From assembly GCF_029338275.1 (NCBI RefSeq), contig NZ_CP119789.1:2294001-2358000 (forward strand): a stretch of DNA of 64,000 nt. The letters run 5' to 3'. The DNA comes from Haloarcula ordinaria (lineage in GTDB: Archaea; Halobacteriota; Halobacteria; Halobacteriales; Haloarculaceae). Within the stretch, counting starts at the first letter, position 1, and every line of letters begins with the position of its first letter. The notes under the pieces are model-generated. The model saw only the letters and a list, made by a program, of their open reading frames with translations. It ran no database searches and was not told the DNA's origin. Below, piece by piece: positions 8,247 to 17,829 of this stretch. Position numbers and translations under genes: made by a program.

Positions 8247-11200
8247 ATGCGGCTGCGCACAGCGCTCAACGACTACAAGCGCGACCGGTCGGACCCCGCC
8301 CGGTACCCCGGAGAACGGCAGACTGTGGAGGGTGCCTTCTCCGGCCACGGCGACCGGCTGGTACACGTCGACCCGAACGGCTCTCTCCGCGACTTCTCGG
8401 CCCCGCTATCCGAGCTGTACGGCATCGACCGCTCTCGGCTGGGTATCAGGACAGAGACGGACACCTACTGGTTCGACGACCTCGACACGATACGCCAGCA
8501 CTACTACCGCGAGACGAACCTCGTCGAGACGGAGTACGACATGGGCGAGTTCACCGTCCACCAGTACGACCTGACGCTGGGTCGGGCCCACGTCACGCAC
8601 GTGGAGCTCCGCGGGGCGATTCCGTCACAGGCCCACCTCGTCGCGTTCATGACGCTCGCACCGGAGGGCCAGGAGGCACGCGTCGCCCGGCTCATCCACG
8701 AGGACGGTGGGCCAAGCGGGAGCAAAGCGGTCGAAGTGTTCCACCACCACGAGCACGACTACGTGACCGCCTCGACGGGGCTCGACGAGGTCCACGGCCA
8801 GGTCCCCGAACAGTTCGACGAGATACTCGACGACGAGGCACTCACCTTCCCCCGCGACGTGGCCTCCAGGCGCTACGAGGACACGCACCTGAGCGGCGAC
8901 ATCCTCGTGACCGCGCCGCTGGAACAGACCGGGCGAGCGGCGCGGACGTCGCTCGTCACCCAGCTGTCCGACCACGACGAGATAGACCGCGAGGACGCGC
9001 TCGCGGACCTCAGACACTGCGTGTCGGCCCACGAGACGTCCGACGACCTCCGGGCGGCGGCCCGCGACCGGACGTCGGTGAGCGTGCCCGAGGAGTCGCC
9101 ACGCCCCTCGCTGGTCCGAACCGACCTGCGGGTGCTCGACCTCCTGCTCGCCCCGACCGGCGCGCACATCTCGGCGCCCGACTTCGACCCCTTCTACGTG
9201 AACTCCGGCGGCTACGGCTACTGCTGGTTCGGCGAGGACGCCACTATCGCGAGCAACCTGCTGGCCGTCGACGACAGCGTCGGCCTCGACATCACCGACC
9301 GACTCCGCCAGAAGGCTGCGTTCTACTGCGCCGGGCAGTTACCCGACGGGACCTGGCCCCACCGCGTCTGGGCGTCGGACGGGGAACTGGCGCCGGGGTG
9401 GGCCAACGCCAGAGTGGAACACGACGAGACGTCCGGCGAGTACCAGGCCCACCAGTCGGCGCAGGTGACCACCTTCCTCGCAAGGTACCTCCGGACACGG
9501 GGCGACGACGTCTCCGAGACGCTCCGGAGCGAGATACGGGAGACGCTCGAGGACGCCGTCGCGGCCATGGACGATTCGCTGGACCAGAACGGGCTGCCGG
9601 AGCTCTGTCAGAACCTCTGGGAGGACGCGATGGGACAGTTCACCCACACCGCGGCCAGATACATCGAAGCCTACGCCGAGGTCAGTCGAGCGCCGGTCGG
9701 CGAGGGACTGCAGTCGACTGCGGCGGTCAGGGCCGAACAGCTGTTCGCGTCGTTGGACGAGCTGTGGGACGACTCAGCGGGGTCGTTCGCCCAGCGGCTG
9801 GACGGCAACGGGATTCCCGACCGGCGTCTCGACGCCTCCACGTTCGCGCTGGTCGACGCCTTCAGGGCCTACGCCTCACTCGACGACGTCACGCTCTCCG
9901 AGGCGGACCTGGACCGGCTGACGAGCCACGTCGGCTCGCTGCTCAACGGGCTGTACCGGAACCCGCCGGGGAACCCCGTCGGCGGCCTCGTCAGGTTCGA
10001 GGGCGACCGCTGGCGGACCATGGACCAGCCGGCCGAGAAGATATGGACGCTCACGACGGCGATGGGTGCGGCGGCCGCCGCCGAGCTCGGGGTACTCCTC
10101 GAGGGGTACGGCCGAAACGGCGAGGCCTTCTTCAAGCGCGGCAGCGACCTGTACAACCTCCTGCGCGCGGACGGCCCGCTGACGAGCGAGGTCGGTTACC
10201 TCGCGGCCCAGGTGTTCGACGACGGCACGCTCGACGGTGCGACCCCGCTGGGGACGGCCCACGTCTTCAGACTCCGAGCGACGACGATTCTGGGCGAACA
10301 GAACGCCCTCCCGACGGCGCCGGCCCCGACAGGGCCCGAAGAGCGACTCCGGTGGACCACGGGCGAGAAGTACGGCCTGGGGACCGTCGCGGACCACGGG
10401 AGTCCCGACCCCTCGCGGGTGTGGTTCACGCTCACCGAGGGCGCACTGACCGAGGCACGGTTCCCGCGAATCGACCTGATGAACCTCCGGACGCTCGACT
10501 TCCTCGTCAGGTGTCGGGACGAGGAGTACGTCGTCAGGACACACAAGGAGAACCGCCGCCGGAGCGGCACGGACACCGTCGACCGGCGCGTCGAACCGAC
10601 GGCCGACGACGCCCTGCTGTTCAAGCACGTCATCACCGAACAGAGCGACGGCCACGGCCACGAGTGGTCGCTGACCGTCGAGTACGCCGCCGACCCGGAA
10701 CACGACGCTATCGTCGCCGACGTCCAGTTCGAGGCGCACGACGGGAAGTCCTACGACGTGTTCGCAGTCGCCGACACCGCCCTGAGCACGACCGGTGAGG
10801 GGGAGCGCGGCCTGCGCCTCTCCGGGTCGACCGGGCACCACCTCGTCGCGCGCGCCGCAGCGGCGTACACCCAGTCCCCGAGCCCCCCACTGCTGGTCGA
10901 CGAGAACGACGAGGGATACTCGGTGGCCCTCGCACTCGCAGCGGAACAGCGGTTCGACTGGGCGACCGTCGGCGTCGCCGGCGACGAGCACCTGCAGGCC
11001 GTCTTCTCGGAGGACGCGCTCCCCGAAGGCCGGGACACCGTGGAGAGCGACCACGTCGTGCTCGTCGGCCGCCTCGGGAGCGGGACGGAGACAGACACCC
11101 GCATCGCGCTGGGATTCGCGGGCAAGGCCGACACCGCGGCGGCGCTCGGCGAAGCGGAGGGCGCACTGGCGACCGGGTACGACCCCATCCGGACCGGCTA

Positions 11201-12797
11201 TCGGGACAGCTGGCAGTCGTTCCTCGCCGACAAGGCGCTCCCGGCATCCGTCAGCGACGACCAGCGACTCGCCGCCCAGTACCGGAGCGCGCTGATGACG
11301 CTCCTGGCCGTCGAAGACAAGGGCTACGCCGGGGCGTCGGTCGCGTCGCCCTCGGTTCCCTGGGGAGAGGTCGTCACAGCGTCGAAATCCCAGGGGACGG
11401 GGTACAACTTCGTCTGGTCGCGTGACCTCTATCAGGTCTTCACCGTCTTCGACGCCGTCGACGGGCTGGACCGGGCCATCGAGCACCTGGAGTTCATCTA
11501 CGAGTACCAGCAGCAACCGGACGGGTTCGTTCCCCAGAACACGTACGTCAACGGTGAGACACGCTGGGTGGGCGAGCAGATGGACAACGTCTCGTTCCCC
11601 CAGGTGATGGCCTACCACCTCTGGGAGCGCGGCGTGACCTTCGACGACGTGGCCTACGACTTCGAGAACCTGCGGCTGTCGGCCGACTACGTCGCGCAGA
11701 ACGGCCCCGCGACCTCCCAGGAGCGCTGGGAGGAAGAGGCGGGCTACTCGCCGTCGACCATCGCAGCGGAGATCGCCGGTCTGGTCTGTGCCGGGACAGT
11801 GGCGATGGACACCGGACACGAGGCGGACGCGCTCTCGTGGTTCGCCCTGGCCGACCAGTGGACGAACGTCGTCGAGTCCTGGACCGCGACGGAGACGGGG
11901 ACCGAGAAACACGACCGGACGCCGTACTACGTCCGGGTGACCCGCGACGGCGACCCCGAGTCGGGGACGAAACGGGCGCTCGCGAACGACGGTCCCACCC
12001 TCGACGAACGGGACATCATCGACGGGGGATTCCTCGAACTCATCCGCCTCGGCATCAAGCCCTGGGACGACCAGGTCGTCAGGAACTCCATCGCCGAGGT
12101 GGACAAGACGATTCGGGTCGACCTCGACGGGAACGCGGCGTTCTACCGGTACAACGGCGACGGCTACGGGGAGCGCGAACGGGGCGACCAGGGCGGGCCG
12201 TGGTCGGTCGACCACAACGGCAAGGGACGGCTCTGGCCGCTGTTGACCGGCGAGCGCGGCGAGTACGAACTGCACACCGACGAGCACGCGCCCGGTGACC
12301 ACCCACAGGAACTGCTCGAGTCGATGGCCTCGTTCGCGAACTCCGGACGGATGCTGGCCGAGCAGGTGTGGGACCGCCAGTACACGACCGACTACGACTG
12401 GGAACCGGGCGAAGGGACGGGTGCGGCGACGCCGCTCGCGTGGGCGATGGCCCAGTTCGTCCGCCTGGCCCACGGCATCGACGCCGGAGAGCCGGTCGAG
12501 ACGCCGGCCGTCGTCCGCGAGCGCTACCTGGAGCGCGAGGTCCACGAGCAGGACCGGAGTCCAGCGCTCCGCGTCGATACGCGGTTCCGCGGCGACGAGA
12601 TAATCTTCAGCGGGAAGACGACGGGCGAGCTCGTCGCCGTGAAGACGCCGGTGGACTCGGCGCTCGTCGAGCCCGACGGCGGCGAGTTCGAGGTCGGCCT
12701 CGAGATGGAGTACGGGGAGAACACCTGTATAGTGGCCGCCGCGTCCCAGCGGGACCTCGAACAGGCCGGGACGACCGTCTCCCGTATCACGCTGTGA
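8247..12797 (+). CDS. Giant glucoamylase with two GH15-type modules
   Basis: 1516 residues from the preferred ATG (MRLRTALNDYKRD). The C-terminal half is a canonical GH15 glucan 1,4-alpha-glucosidase: a glucodextranase-type beta domain (roughly residues 700-1010, containing TEGALTEARFPRID) followed by the alpha/alpha barrel with YNFVWSRDLYQ, EYQQQPDGFVPQNT, VGEQMDN and TPLAWAMAQFVRL. The N-terminal half (roughly residues 300-680) has a second barrel-like module with GGYGYCWFGEDA, QLPDGTWPHR and LWEDAMGQFTHTAARYIEAY. No signal peptide or Tat motif is visible, so the enzyme is predicted to be cytoplasmic, releasing glucose from glycogen or maltodextrins. The usual archaeal GH15 enzyme is about 600-700 residues, so this is close to two enzymes fused. 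Confidence 0.88.
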   Translation: MRLRTALNDYKRDRSDPARYPGERQTVEGAFSGHGDRLVHVDPNGSLRDFSAPLSELYGIDRSRLGIRTETDTYWFDDLDTIRQHYYRETNLVETEYDMGEFTVHQYDLTLGRAHVTHVELRGAIPSQAHLVAFMTLAPEGQEARVARLIHEDGGPSGSKAVEVFHHHEHDYVTASTGLDEVHGQVPEQFDEILDDEALTFPRDVASRRYEDTHLSGDILVTAPLEQTGRAARTSLVTQLSDHDEIDREDALADLRHCVSAHETSDDLRAAARDRTSVSVPEESPRPSLVRTDLRVLDLLLAPTGAHISAPDFDPFYVNSGGYGYCWFGEDATIASNLLAVDDSVGLDITDRLRQKAAFYCAGQLPDGTWPHRVWASDGELAPGWANARVEHDETSGEYQAHQSAQVTTFLARYLRTRGDDVSETLRSEIRETLEDAVAAMDDSLDQNGLPELCQNLWEDAMGQFTHTAARYIEAYAEVSRAPVGEGLQSTAAVRAEQLFASLDELWDDSAGSFAQRLDGNGIPDRRLDASTFALVDAFRAYASLDDVTLSEADLDRLTSHVGSLLNGLYRNPPGNPVGGLVRFEGDRWRTMDQPAEKIWTLTTAMGAAAAAELGVLLEGYGRNGEAFFKRGSDLYNLLRADGPLTSEVGYLAAQVFDDGTLDGATPLGTAHVFRLRATTILGEQNALPTAPAPTGPEERLRWTTGEKYGLGTVADHGSPDPSRVWFTLTEGALTEARFPRIDLMNLRTLDFLVRCRDEEYVVRTHKENRRRSGTDTVDRRVEPTADDALLFKHVITEQSDGHGHEWSLTVEYAADPEHDAIVADVQFEAHDGKSYDVFAVADTALSTTGEGERGLRLSGSTGHHLVARAAAAYTQSPSPPLLVDENDEGYSVALALAAEQRFDWATVGVAGDEHLQAVFSEDALPEGRDTVESDHVVLVGRLGSGTETDTRIALGFAGKADTAAALGEAEGALATGYDPIRTGYRDSWQSFLADKALPASVSDDQRLAAQYRSALMTLLAVEDKGYAGASVASPSVPWGEVVTASKSQGTGYNFVWSRDLYQVFTVFDAVDGLDRAIEHLEFIYEYQQQPDGFVPQNTYVNGETRWVGEQMDNVSFPQVMAYHLWERGVTFDDVAYDFENLRLSADYVAQNGPATSQERWEEEAGYSPSTIAAEIAGLVCAGTVAMDTGHEADALSWFALADQWTNVVESWTATETGTEKHDRTPYYVRVTRDGDPESGTKRALANDGPTLDERDIIDGGFLELIRLGIKPWDDQVVRNSIAEVDKTIRVDLDGNAAFYRYNGDGYGERERGDQGGPWSVDHNGKGRLWPLLTGERGEYELHTDEHAPGDHPQELLESMASFANSGRMLAEQVWDRQYTTDYDWEPGEGTGAATPLAWAMAQFVRLAHGIDAGEPVETPAVVRERYLEREVHEQDRSPALRVDTRFRGDEIIFSGKTTGELVAVKTPVDSALVEPDGGEFEVGLEMEYGENTCIVAAASQRDLEQAGTTVSRITL

Positions 12798-12812
12798 CCG
12801 TCTCCAGGGGGT

Positions 12813-13631
12813 TCAGAGCAGCAGCGTCGCTTCCGGCATCATGCCGGAGGTGATGGAGACGTACAGCGCGGTGAACAGCGTCGCGTTGTAGATACCGTGG
12901 ATGAGTGACGGGACGACGATGTTGTCGGTGTACTCGTAGGCGAGGCCGAAGACGATAGCCGGGCCGAGCAACACGCCGAGGACGACGAGGTTCCCGGTGG
13001 CCGACCCGCCGCTCAGCGCGAACCAGTGGAGGCCGGCGAAGATGACGCTCGCCAGGACGACGGCGACCTTCCAGCCGAACACCTCACGGAGTCGCCCCTG
13101 GACGACGCCGCGGAAGAGCAGCTCCTCGCCGGGTCCGATGACGAGAATCGACGCCGGAATGAGCAACAGGAGCACGTCCGGGTTCTGCATCCCGAGCTCC
13201 GCCGCGGCGTTCTGGCCCGTCTGGACGTCCAGCGTCGAGACGACGAGCCCCCCGACCATGGCGGCACCGAGCGCGGCGACGTAGCCGACACCGACGATGA
13301 CCACCTGGCCGATTGACGGGACCGCCGCGGGGAGCGAGAGCGACGAGACCCCGTCGGTCAGTCCGAGCAGGGACCGAACCTTCGGGGCGAGTCGCGGGCG
13401 ATACTTCCGATAGGTCAGGGCGACGCCGGCGGAGCCGACACCCTGGACGAACACCAGGCTGAGGACCAGGAACCGGACGGGTGTCACCTCGATTCCGGCC
13501 GCAGTGAGGGCGAGCGCGGCGACCAGGGCGAGGACGAACCCCAGAAAGAGACCGCCGCCACCGAGGCCGACGGCGGCGACGAGCGCCACCGCCGACCTGA
13601 CCGCCGGTCGTTCACGGGAGACTGCTTCCAT
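12813..13631 (-). CDS. CPBP family intramembrane metalloprotease
   Basis: 272 residues and about eight hydrophobic helices. The three family motifs are present in order: GEELLFRGVVQG, FAGLHW and HGIYNAT. These are the glutamates and histidines of the presumed metal site. A GTG at 13637 opens the frame, but the ATG at 13631 is preferred because an A/T-rich TATA-like element lies about 25-30 bases ahead. It is convergent with the glucoamylase. The substrate is unknown; archaeal members are thought to process membrane proteins or prenylated peptides. It is the intact counterpart of the remnant at 3480-3789. Confidence 0.88.
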   Translation of the reverse strand: MEAVSRERPAVRSAVALVAAVGLGGGGLFLGFVLALVAALALTAAGIEVTPVRFLVLSLVFVQGVGSAGVALTYRKYRPRLAPKVRSLLGLTDGVSSLSLPAAVPSIGQVVIVGVGYVAALGAAMVGGLVVSTLDVQTGQNAAAELGMQNPDVLLLLIPASILVIGPGEELLFRGVVQGRLREVFGWKVAVVLASVIFAGLHWFALSGGSATGNLVVLGVLLGPAIVFGLAYEYTDNIVVPSLIHGIYNATLFTALYVSITSGMMPEATLLL

Positions 13632-13703
13632 AACCACCGTAGTGTCGGAGCGACGAAAAAAGTTCGTTCTTCGGCTGTCTGTCCCGATAGCGGCCCGCCG
13701 AAG

Positions 13704-14252
13704 CTATCGGTTCCGCTCGCCGGCCTCGACGGTCGTCTCGAGCCAGTTCTCCTCGGGCGGAATCGGACAGTCGAACGTCTCGCTGTAGGCACAGAACGGG
13801 GCGTACGCGAGGTTGAAGTCCACGGTGAACGTGTCGCCGTCCTCGAGTTCGCGGTCGGCTTCCAGCTCCAGGTATCGACCCTCCTCGTACGTCTGTTGCC
13901 CGGTCGTCTTGTCCCGGAAGGGGACGAACAGCGACGTCGTGTCGTCGTCGGCCTGCCGATACCCCTGGAGTTCGTGCGCCTCGCCGTCGATGTCGAACGC
14001 GAGCGTGGCGACGCGCAGATATCGAACCGTCCGGCCGGCCGTCGTGTCCATCTCGACTGGGTCCGGGTCCTCGTGGACCGTGACCGTCGCCTCGACGCGG
14101 TAGTCCGGGTCCGGGTCGTAGTAGTTCAGCCCGTCGAACGAGTCGCGTTCGTCCGGGGGTATCGGCGACTGGGCATGCTCGGCGAGGAACTGGTCTTTCT
14201 CGTCGCGGTTCGCGCGGAGCCGCCGCGCCCAGTCGTCTGTCGCGTTGGTCAT
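13704..14252 (-). CDS. DUF1684-type protein
   Basis: 182 residues from the ATG at 14252 (MTNATDDWARRL). The sequence follows the DUF1684 plan: an N-terminal helix with R-x-x-K-x-x-F ... SPIPPDER, a central beta region with RYLRVATLAFDIDGEAHELQGYR, and the C-terminal signature FNLAYAPFCAYSETFDCP followed by IPPEENW and EAGER. The family is widespread in bacteria and haloarchaea and has no established activity. No membrane segment. It is divergent from hisD with a 108-base gap. The family call is from pattern memory and rests on those two blocks. Confidence 0.7.
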   Translation of the reverse strand: MTNATDDWARRLRANRDEKDQFLAEHAQSPIPPDERDSFDGLNYYDPDPDYRVEATVTVHEDPDPVEMDTTAGRTVRYLRVATLAFDIDGEAHELQGYRQADDDTTSLFVPFRDKTTGQQTYEEGRYLELEADRELEDGDTFTVDFNLAYAPFCAYSETFDCPIPPEENWLETTVEAGERNR

Positions 14253-14360
14253 ACTGACGATACTCGGCCCAGCAGTTTGGGTCTGTTGGAGCGCGGTCGG
14301 ACACCACAGCGACGCCGTCGAAAGGGAAACCCGTTTTTCCACCCGTCACGAATCCCGGCT

Positions 14361-15632
14361 ATGAACGTACGTACCGTGGCCGACCTCACTCCGGACGAGC
14401 GGGCGGGGCTCTTCGACCGCGACGCCGGGGTCGAGGCGGTCCGCGACGACGTCCGCGACATCGTCGAGGCGGTCCGCGAGGAGGGCGACGTGGCGCTGCG
14501 GCGCTTCGCCGCGGAGTTCGACGACGTCGAAGTCGGAAACGTCGACATCACCGACGCGGCCGAGCGGGCCGCCGAGCAGGTAGACGACGACGTCCTGGCC
14601 GCCATCGAGGCCGCCGCCGAGAACATCCGCGAGTTCCACGAACGGCAGGTCCCCGAGGACTGGCGGGCGGACTTCGACGGCCGCGAGCTCGGACGTCGGT
14701 TCCGTCCGCTCGAGAGCGCCGGCGTCTACGCGCCCGGCGGCACGGCGGCCTACCCGTCCAGCGCCCTCATGGGCGTCATCCCCGCGAAAGTCGCCGGCGT
14801 CGACCACGTCGCCGTCGCGACGCCCCCGGCCGACCCGGTCAACCCCGTCACGCTCGCGGCTATCCACGTCGCCGGTGCCGACGCCGTCTACCAGGTCGGC
14901 GGGGCACAGGCCATCGGCGCGCTGGCCTACGGCACCGAGACGGTCACCGCGACGGACATCGTCGTGGGGCCCGGCAACCGCTGGGTCACCGCCGCGAAGG
15001 CCGAGGTGCGGGGCGACGTCGCCATCGACTTCCTCGCCGGCCCCTCCGAGATAATGGTCGTCGCCGACGAGACGGCCGACCCCGCGTTCGTCGCCGCCGA
15101 CATGGTCGCACAGGCTGAGCACGACGAGAACGCCTCCGTGGTGACGGTGACGGACGACGAGGCGCTCGCCGAGGCTGTCGTGGCTGAAATCGAGTCCCAG
15201 GCCGAGGACCGAGAACGTGAGGCGGTCATCCGCGCCGCACTCGACAACGACGCGTCGGGCGTGTTCCACGCGCGTTCGATGAGCGAGGGCGTCCTCTTCG
15301 CCGAGGAGTACGCAGCCGAACACCTCTCCATCCAGGCCGAGGACGACGAGGCCCTGCTGGAGCGAATCCCGACGGCCGGGTCCGCCTTCCTCGGCCCGTA
15401 CAGCCCCGTCGCCGCCGGCGACTACGCCGCCGGGACGAACCACGTCCTCCCGACCGGCGGCTCGGCTCGCGTCACCGGCGGCCTCTCCGTGGACACGTTC
15501 GTCCGCTCGACGACGGTCCAGCGCCTCTCGAAGGACTCGCTCGGGGACCTCTCGGAGACGATTACGACGCTCGCCGAGGCAGAGGGGCTGGAGGCACACG
15601 CCGAGAGCGTCCGGAAGCGCTCCGAGGACTGA
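14361..15632 (+). CDS. hisD: Histidinol dehydrogenase
   Basis: 423 residues, the standard length. It catalyses the last two oxidations of histidine synthesis, L-histidinol to L-histidine with two NAD+. Landmarks are GVYAPGGTAAYPSS, VGGAQAIGALAYGT, VGPGNRWVTAAK, LAGPSEIMVVAD, QAEHDENA (catalytic Glu-His pair) and the C-terminal GGSARVTGGLSV. The upstream in-frame extension covers the opposite-strand gene and is not used. Haloarchaeal his genes are scattered, and no other his gene is seen nearby. Confidence 0.96.
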   Translation: MNVRTVADLTPDERAGLFDRDAGVEAVRDDVRDIVEAVREEGDVALRRFAAEFDDVEVGNVDITDAAERAAEQVDDDVLAAIEAAAENIREFHERQVPEDWRADFDGRELGRRFRPLESAGVYAPGGTAAYPSSALMGVIPAKVAGVDHVAVATPPADPVNPVTLAAIHVAGADAVYQVGGAQAIGALAYGTETVTATDIVVGPGNRWVTAAKAEVRGDVAIDFLAGPSEIMVVADETADPAFVAADMVAQAEHDENASVVTVTDDEALAEAVVAEIESQAEDREREAVIRAALDNDASGVFHARSMSEGVLFAEEYAAEHLSIQAEDDEALLERIPTAGSAFLGPYSPVAAGDYAAGTNHVLPTGGSARVTGGLSVDTFVRSTTVQRLSKDSLGDLSETITTLAEAEGLEAHAESVRKRSED

Positions 15633-15689
15633 GTGCCGAGCGGCGCAGTCGTCGTCAGTGTTAACACGTTCCGGAACGCACTGTTCTGT

Positions 15690-16064
15690 ATGAGCAGCAC
15701 CGCCGACGACGGCAAGCCGGAACCTGGCGGGACGAACGTGACTGTCAGCGAGGAGGCCGCGGTCGAGGCGCTCGAACTGATGGAGAGCGAGGGAATGGAT
15801 ACCGACGTCTCCGGTCTCCGGCTGTACGTCCAGCAGGGCGGTTGTGCCGGCCTCTCCTACGGGATGCGCTTCGAACACGAACCGGAGGAGAACGACAACG
15901 TCTTCGAGCGGAACGGACTCCGCGTGTTCGTCGACGGCGCGAGTATCGACTACATCGAAGGGTCGGTGCTCGACTACGAGGGCGGCCTCCAGGGCGCTGG
16001 CTTCCACGTCGAGAACCCGAACGTCGTCAGCGAGTGTGGCTGTGGCGAGTCGTTCCGGACCTGA
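15690..16064 (+). CDS. A-type iron-sulfur carrier (HesB/IscA family)
   Basis: 124 residues from ATG 15690. The three conserved cysteines of A-type carriers are present: Cys52 in GGCAG and Cys116/Cys118 in the C-terminal SECGCGESF. Such proteins hand [2Fe-2S] or [4Fe-4S] clusters to apo-enzymes in the cytoplasm. The N-terminus has about 15 extra disordered residues compared with IscA. It sits 57 bases after hisD on the same strand, with a TTAACACG element just ahead that could be a separate promoter. A run of five T at 16096-16100 may end the transcript. Confidence 0.92.
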   Translation: MSSTADDGKPEPGGTNVTVSEEAAVEALELMESEGMDTDVSGLRLYVQQGGCAGLSYGMRFEHEPEENDNVFERNGLRVFVDGASIDYIEGSVLDYEGGLQGAGFHVENPNVVSECGCGESFRT

Positions 16065-16214
16065 CCGGCGCACACAGTACCCCCAGCACGACGCGCTGAC
16101 GCTTTTTCCCACACCTTGTGAATCCAGCAGCGGCGGGTCGGGTTCTATGCGTCGAGTCAGACCGGCCACCACCACACCGACCCCAACGTCAGAGAAGACG
16201 GAGCTGCCGACTGC

Positions 16215-16415
16215 TTACTCTTCGAGTTCGAACGCGACGACGACCTCGGCCTGGTACTCCCGACCCTCGACGCTCGCTATCTCGACGCCCAGTTCCTCCA
16301 CTTCGACCCACTTCAGGTTGTCGAGCGTCCGCTCGGCGCGCTCGATAGCGTCGTCGGCGGCGGCGTCGAAGCTCTCGGGACTGGTACCGATTAGTGTAAT
16401 CTTCTTGAACACCAT
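16215..16415 (-). CDS. Dodecin (flavin storage protein)
   Basis: 66 residues, the exact family size. Dodecins form dodecamers that bind and protect riboflavin or FMN. The flavin-stacking tryptophan (Trp36, in NLKWVEV) and the partner glutamine (Gln55) match the residues known from the Halobacterium protein. It is a single gene in the cytoplasm. The 150 bases between it and the Fe-S carrier hold nothing I can name. Confidence 0.95.
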   Translation of the reverse strand: MVFKKITLIGTSPESFDAAADDAIERAERTLDNLKWVEVEELGVEIASVEGREYQAEVVVAFELEE

Positions 16416-16456
16416 AGCGTGTTGTCGCGTCTCCCGGGGAGAGCATAAAACTACGG

Positions 16457-17119
16457 TCAGGTCGGGGTCCGGGAATCGAGCCAGTCCTCGACGTATCCCA
16501 CGACGTCGGTGAGATGTGCCGTGCCCCAGATTGAGACGATGATGGCACCGATGGTGTCGAACACTAGGTCAAGCATCGTGTCTTCGAGGCCGTACTGGGT
16601 GAGGATGGTCCCGTTCCCCGTGGCCGACGCGAACAGGCCCAGCGAGAACTCGATGACCTCCCAGAAGACGCCGAAAGCCATCACGAACAGCAGGATGAAC
16701 ACGAACATGAACTGACGGGGGAAATAGAGCTGTTCGGAGTGGCGGTCCAGCGCCCTGACGGACGTGTACCCGACGGCGGCGACGACCGACGACGAGAGTG
16801 CGTGGGTCAGGTGGTCCCACCACCAGAGGCTACGATAGAAGTTCTCCTCGGCGCCCGGGAGACCCACCACGCCGAGCGCGTGCAGGAAGACGGCCGAGGT
16901 AATCCAGAGCGTCAGCGCGGGGTCGAGTGCGATGCCGTAGTCCCGTTCGAGTATCGGGACCAGTTGGGTGGCGAGGACACCGACGCCGGCGTTGACGATG
17001 ACACCGGTGTTGCCCGTCCAGATGCCGACCATGAAGAAGCCGACGAGAGACATCGAGAGAGCCCGGGATATCTGTTGTTGCCGGTGTCGCCCGATGCCGA
17101 TGCGGTCGCGAAGTCTCAT
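16457..17119 (-). CDS. Polytopic membrane protein, YjdF/DUF2238-like
   Basis: 220 residues with about six hydrophobic helices. A polar block in the membrane region reads [14 protein letters not shown], and later [11 protein letters not shown] and [16 protein letters not shown]. The WDH-x-x-HA, E-x-x-E and DT-x-D-x-x-x-D pattern resembles the YjdF/VanZ-like group of membrane proteins with buried charged residues. The function is unknown. It starts with an ATGA overlap on the stop of the gene at 17116-17736, so the two form a translationally coupled pair. Confidence 0.7.
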   Translation of the reverse strand: MRLRDRIGIGRHRQQQISRALSMSLVGFFMVGIWTGNTGVIVNAGVGVLATQLVPILERDYGIALDPALTLWITSAVFLHALGVVGLPGAEENFYRSLWWWDHLTHALSSSVVAAVGYTSVRALDRHSEQLYFPRQFMFVFILLFVMAFGVFWEVIEFSLGLFASATGNGTILTQYGLEDTMLDLVFDTIGAIIVSIWGTAHLTDVVGYVEDWLDSRTPT

Positions 17120-17736
17120 GTGTCGGGTCGGACCTCCCTCGGAATCCGCTTCGTGCCGATCTGGCGGCGGACGTAGTACGCGAAGACGAGGCCTGCGCCG
17201 AGGCCGGCGATGGTCGACGCCACGAACTCCCACATCAGCGCCTCCTCTATCTCGTGCTCTGTCAGCGCCGGGTCGAGGACGAACGTCGTCCCGAGCATGA
17301 TGTCGGCGCCCCAGCGGACCACAGCCCAACCGCCGGCGGCAGCCATCGTCGCGACGGCGACGAACACGACGGCGAACCGGGGCGTCATCCGGACGGGGGT
17401 GAACACGTGGAGTTCCACGGCGATGATAAGCGCGATAGCCGCCACAGAGAGATAACTGGCCAGGTTGCCGGTGACCGGTACCGTCGCGAACAGGCGGCCA
17501 ACGACGGGCAGGGCCGCAAGCAGTAGAATCTCCCACGGTAACATCGCGTATCGGTTGACGAGCAACACAGGTGGTAAGACGGCGAGGACGGTCACCGTCG
17601 TCGCGAACACCGTCCAGAGGAGGTTCCCGCCGACGAGACTCGTCACCGCCACGCCGAACAGGACCACCACGATTATCCACCCACCCAGCGCGTTCAGCCG
17701 CTTGTCGCGCAAGAGGTCGGTGACGTCGCGTGCCAT
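17116..17736 (-). CDS. Polytopic membrane protein of unknown function
   Basis: 206 residues with six or seven predicted helices and few conserved polar positions apart from TEHEIEEALMWEFVAS near residue 160 and VAIRR-like basic ends. The start at 17736 is supported by an AT-rich element (GCATTTTC, minus strand) about 25-32 bases ahead. It overlaps and is co-transcribed with the YjdF-like gene that follows, so the pair may act together in the membrane. I do not recognise the family. Confidence 0.65.
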   Translation of the reverse strand: MARDVTDLLRDKRLNALGGWIIVVVLFGVAVTSLVGGNLLWTVFATTVTVLAVLPPVLLVNRYAMLPWEILLLAALPVVGRLFATVPVTGNLASYLSVAAIALIIAVELHVFTPVRMTPRFAVVFVAVATMAAAGGWAVVRWGADIMLGTTFVLDPALTEHEIEEALMWEFVASTIAGLGAGLVFAYYVRRQIGTKRIPREVRPDT

Positions 17737-17829
17737 ACACTCTGCAAGCGACCCGAACCCGAAAATGCTATCGGATACGCACCGAACCAGCGGTTCTGCG
17801 ATATGGACGTGGCTATGTGGACGCTCGGG

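Noticed and set aside
9876..12545. 889-codon open frame antisense to the glucoamylase
   Set aside because: Shadow of the GH15 gene; no motif and low-complexity composition.
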